64,000 nucleotides of DNA from assembly GCF_900111875.1 (NCBI RefSeq), contig NZ_FOJU01000002.1, positions 620,001 to 684,000 on the forward strand. The letters run 5' to 3'. The DNA is from Poseidonocella pacifica (GTDB taxonomy: Bacteria > Pseudomonadota > Alphaproteobacteria > Rhodobacterales > Rhodobacteraceae). Below are positions 61,406 to 64,000 of the stretch, piece after piece. Both the position numbers and the translations under genes were made by a program. Position 1 is the first letter of the stretch. Each line of letters starts with the position of its first letter. The notes under the pieces are model-generated. The model saw nothing but the letters and a program-made list of their open reading frames with translations. It was not told the DNA's origin and ran no database searches.

Positions 61406-62554
61406 GTGACCCGCCACCTGATCCATGCTGAAATCCTTTACGACGGAACGGGCGCCCCCCCTCAATCAGAATGCTTGGTCGAGGTTCTGGATGGGCGCAT
61501 TGTCTCCGTTGGCGAAGCGCCCAGTCCCTTGCCCGCGGAAGCGCGACGGGAAAAGGTAGTCGCTCCGGGGTTCATTGATCTGCAAATCAACGGCGCGGCG
61601 GATGTTCAGTTCAACGACACTCCAACGGCCGAAGCCGCCGCCCGTATTGCGGCCGGGGCCCGATCAGGTGGCGCGGCGCATATCCTGCCGACATTCATCA
61701 CGGCTCCGGGTTCCGCCTATCTCGGCGCGATCTCCGCCGTGCAAGAGGCCCTTGCGCGCCAAATTCCCGGCATTCTGGGCTTGCACCTTGAGGGCCCGTT
61801 CCTCTCACCCCTTAAACCCGGCATCCATCCCCAGGATGCCATCCGCCCGCTAGAGCCGGACGATATTGCGGCAATTCGTTCCGCGCGCCTCCCGCTTTTG
61901 CTGACCCTCGCCCCGGAGGCCCAACCTAGGGAAGCGGTCCGACAGCTCTCAGAGGCCGGGGTGGTGGTCTTCGCGGGCCACAGCGCCGCGACCGCAGAGG
62001 AGCTCGACGCAGCCGCCCGCGACGGGCTTTCCGGCGTTACCCATCTGTGGAACGCCATGCCCCCGCCCGAAGGCCGCGCTCCGGGCATTGTGTCCCGCGC
62101 GCTCACACATCCGATGCTCTTTGCCGGGATCATCGCCGATGGTCACCATGTGCATCCTCTCAACCTGACACTCGCGGCCAAGATGATGGCGCAGCGCCTG
62201 TTTCTAGTGTCCGATACGATGCGGACCTATGCGGGAACCTCAACGGAATTCGACCTGCTCGGCACGCAAGTCACCCTCGCCGACGGGCGACTGACCGGCC
62301 CGGACGGGCGGCTTGCCGGGGCGCATCTAGGGATGGACGATGCGGTGCGTTTCATGGTGGCGCATACCGGCGTCGAACCCGAAACCGCGATCGCAATGGC
62401 AACCTCAACCCCCGCGCGCGCAATGCGCCAGCAGGAGCATCTGGGCCGCATCGCACCGGGGTTTCGGGCCAGCCTGACCTTCCTCGACGTCGATCTGCGG
62501 GCAAAAGGCGGGATGGTCGACGGCCGATTTTTCGAAGACCTGCCCGCGATCTAA
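61406..62554 (+). CDS. nagA: N-acetylglucosamine-6-phosphate deacetylase
   Basis: A 382-aa amidohydrolase. Conserved blocks are APGFIDLQINGAADVQFND, LHLEGPFLS (metal Glu), AGHSAAT (metal His), THLWNAMPP, DGHHVHP, and LVSDTM with the catalytic Asp. It makes glucosamine-6-phosphate and acetate. The GTG start is preceded by AGGA at about 8 nt; TTGACA at 61336-61341 may be a -35 box, without a convincing -10. No nagB or sugar transporter is next to it. It converges on uxuA with a 4-nt overlap. Confidence 0.88.
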   Translation: MTRHLIHAEILYDGTGAPPQSECLVEVLDGRIVSVGEAPSPLPAEARREKVVAPGFIDLQINGAADVQFNDTPTAEAAARIAAGARSGGAAHILPTFITAPGSAYLGAISAVQEALARQIPGILGLHLEGPFLSPLKPGIHPQDAIRPLEPDDIAAIRSARLPLLLTLAPEAQPREAVRQLSEAGVVVFAGHSAATAEELDAAARDGLSGVTHLWNAMPPPEGRAPGIVSRALTHPMLFAGIIADGHHVHPLNLTLAAKMMAQRLFLVSDTMRTYAGTSTEFDLLGTQVTLADGRLTGPDGRLAGAHLGMDDAVRFMVAHTGVEPETAIAMATSTPARAMRQQEHLGRIAPGFRASLTFLDVDLRAKGGMVDGRFFEDLPAI

Positions 62555-63756
62555 CCGTTCGCTGCTGTCAGCGCGGCGATGACCCCGCGCAACTCTGCCA
62601 ATCCTTTCAGACGCCCGATGGCCGGATAGCCCGGTTGCGCGTTCCGATCATGATCGTCGAGGATATTCTGTCCGTGATCTGGCCGGAACGGGATTCCCCA
62701 ATCCGATCGCCCCGAAGCGCGGCGGCGCGTTTCCTCTGCCAGAACGGCCCGCACGAGCGCCACCATATCTGTATCACCGCTCAGATGCTCATCCTCGAAG
62801 AAGGATCCCCGGATCCCCTGCCCTTCCCGCCTGACATTTCGCAAGTGCAGGAAGTGAACGCGATCCCCGAGCCGTCTCATCATCCCCGGCAGGTCATTGT
62901 CGGAGCGTACGCCCAGAGACCCTGAACACAGCGTCAGGCCGTTGGCGGGGCTATCGACCGCATCAAGGATCGCCCGACAGTGTGTTTCGGTCGACATGAT
63001 GCGCGGCAGACCAAGCAGCGGAAAGGGCGGATCGTCAGGGTGACAGCACAGCCGGAGTCCGAGGGACTCGGCAGTCGGGACGACCTCAGTCAGAAAGTCG
63101 ATGAAATGGCCCCGGAGACGGTCCTCCGAGATCGTGTCGTATTCGTGAAGATGTTGCCGCACGTCGTCCAGCGAGAACTTCTCCGCAGCGCCGGGCAAGC
63201 CGAAGACAACGTTTCCTGAAAGCTGTTCGCGCGCGGTTTCGTCCATCTCTTCATACCGGCGGCGGGCGGCCTCGCGCAGATCAGGCTCGTAATCGGCCTC
63301 GACCCCGTCGCGAGACAGGATGAACAAATCGAAGGCCGCAAAGTCGACCAGGTCGAACCGCATGCAAGTGGCCCCGTTCGGGCGACGCCATGACAGATCC
63401 GTGCGGGTCCAGTCGAGAACGGGCATGAAGTTGTAACAGACCGTCTCGATCCCTGCATCGGCAAGGTTGTGAAGCGACATGCGCCACGCCTCCAGATGGG
63501 CGCGCCATTCGCCCTTTTGCTTCTTGATGTCCTCCGACACGGGCAAGCTTTCCACAACGTCCCAAGTCAGGCCGGAGGGGGTGCCATCGCGAAAGGTCGC
63601 AACCTCTCGCTGCCGCTGTGCGATGTCGTCGGCCCGCCATTCCGTTCCGGTTGGAACATGGTGCAACGCCGTGACGATACCGGTGGCGCCTGCCTGCGCG
63701 ATATCATCCGTGGAGACCTGATCGGCGGGGCCGAACCAGCGCCAAGTTTGCTTCAT
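62551..63756 (-). CDS. uxuA: Mannonate dehydratase
   Basis: A 401-aa TIM-barrel metalloenzyme that dehydrates D-mannonate to 2-keto-3-deoxygluconate in hexuronate breakdown. MKQTWRWFGPADQVSTDDIAQAGATGIVTALHHVPTG-type N terminus, ETVCYNFMPVLDWTRTD, LCCHPDDPP and HFLHLRNVRR (metal ligands Cys/His), and HLSGDTDMVALVRA match UxuA. No other uronate gene lies in the window. It is divergent from the acuI-like gene. Confidence 0.93.
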   Translation of the reverse strand: MKQTWRWFGPADQVSTDDIAQAGATGIVTALHHVPTGTEWRADDIAQRQREVATFRDGTPSGLTWDVVESLPVSEDIKKQKGEWRAHLEAWRMSLHNLADAGIETVCYNFMPVLDWTRTDLSWRRPNGATCMRFDLVDFAAFDLFILSRDGVEADYEPDLREAARRRYEEMDETAREQLSGNVVFGLPGAAEKFSLDDVRQHLHEYDTISEDRLRGHFIDFLTEVVPTAESLGLRLCCHPDDPPFPLLGLPRIMSTETHCRAILDAVDSPANGLTLCSGSLGVRSDNDLPGMMRRLGDRVHFLHLRNVRREGQGIRGSFFEDEHLSGDTDMVALVRAVLAEETRRRASGRSDWGIPFRPDHGQNILDDHDRNAQPGYPAIGRLKGLAELRGVIAALTAANG

Positions 63757-63943
63757 TGCCGATCCTTTCCTTGCTGATGCCTTCTGTATCAGATGACGAA
63801 TATGGATGGTAGTATGGAAGTATGCCAGAGAGCGATATCGTAAAGCATCGGTTTAATGCGTCCCTCATAATCGATATATCTCGGGGCAAATCACTGCGGT
63901 CCGCGCCCGGACCGCGATGAGCCATAGGGAGAGGGAGACTCAG

Positions 63944-64000
63944 ATGTTCAGAGCCGTGCTTGTCGAAAAGTCCGAAGAGGGCCAGACCACCGCCAGCGTT
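63944..64000 (+). CDS. Start of an AcuI/YhdH-like acryloyl-CoA reductase, 3' end outside window
   Basis: Only 19 codons are visible: MFRAVLVEKSEEGQTTASV, the usual N terminus of the AcuI/YhdH quinone-oxidoreductase-like family. AcuI reduces acryloyl-CoA and is common in DMSP-using roseobacters. GGGAGAGGGAG lies just upstream of the ATG. The call rests on a few residues and the position. Confidence 0.5.
   Translation, partial: MFRAVLVEKSEEGQTTASV

Noticed and set aside
63757-63943. GntR-like operator (ATGGTAGTATGG) between uxuA and the acuI-like gene
   Set aside because: The symmetry is poor compared with known uronate operators and no regulator gene is adjacent.
1-64000. Mobile elements, prophage, CRISPR arrays, tRNA or rRNA genes
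   Set aside because: I saw no transposase, integrase, repeat-spacer pattern, cloverleaf or rRNA-like stretch anywhere in the window.

Overview
The window looks like chromosome from a marine or halotolerant member of the Rhodobacteraceae (Roseobacter-type Alphaproteobacteria). The evidence is high GC, tightly packed operons with many 4-nt start/stop overlaps, an ectoine cluster with a dedicated aspartokinase, a probable methylsuccinyl-CoA dehydrogenase of the ethylmalonyl-CoA pathway, several alphaproteobacterial DUF families (DUF2794, DUF1491, DUF3305/3306), a probable acuI start, and an iron-box candidate of the Irr type. I see no rRNA, tRNA, CRISPR array, prophage, integrase or insertion sequence. 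The species cannot be named from this stretch.

Layout. 1-7.2 kb: the end of a GGDEF-EAL protein, hemP, a tetR-MFP-RND efflux operon and trmO. 7.2-11.7 kb: ectoine synthesis (ectR divergent from ectA-ectB-ectC-ask) closed by a strong terminator. 11.8-15.8 kb: a six-PAS GGDEF-EAL protein whose upstream region carries the same AGCATT element that is repeated in front of ectA. 15.8-22.6 kb: tamA-tamB and zapE. 22.7-27.6 kb: an MFS carrier, an ornithine cyclodeaminase homologue, HAD hydrolase, AEC carrier, YaiI and a NYN/OST-HTH protein. 27.9-33.4 kb: housekeeping genes (DUF2794, pgsA, moaD, moaE, lepB, rnc, era, DUF1491, recO). 33.4-36.5 kb: a beta-barrel remnant, mcd and a TSUP carrier. 36.7-39.9 kb: a secreted sensor-like protein paired with a large chemoreceptor.

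39.9-54.6 kb is a formate dehydrogenase island. On the minus strand the order is DUF3305, DUF3306, torD, a small Tat peptide, fdhA, fdhB, fdhC, a seven-bladed WD40 propeller fused to cytochrome c, a 46-aa membrane peptide and an NtrC-like regulator without GAFTGA. Divergently, on the plus strand, lie a polyferredoxin, DUF6494, an Mrp-type ATPase, DUF4444 and DUF6505. This island is the most distinctive part of the window. Together the genes suggest a Tat-exported, cytochrome-b-anchored formate dehydrogenase, a built-in set of probable iron-sulfur and assembly factors, an extra periplasmic haem protein and its own regulator.

54.7-64 kb: a glycosyltransferase, a membrane alpha/beta hydrolase, DUF2218, a siderophore ABC operon followed by an Irr-like box and an orphan terminator (candidate iron-regulated small RNA), nagA, uxuA and the first codons of an acuI/yhdH-like gene.

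Family assignments rest on motif recognition by eye. No database search was run.
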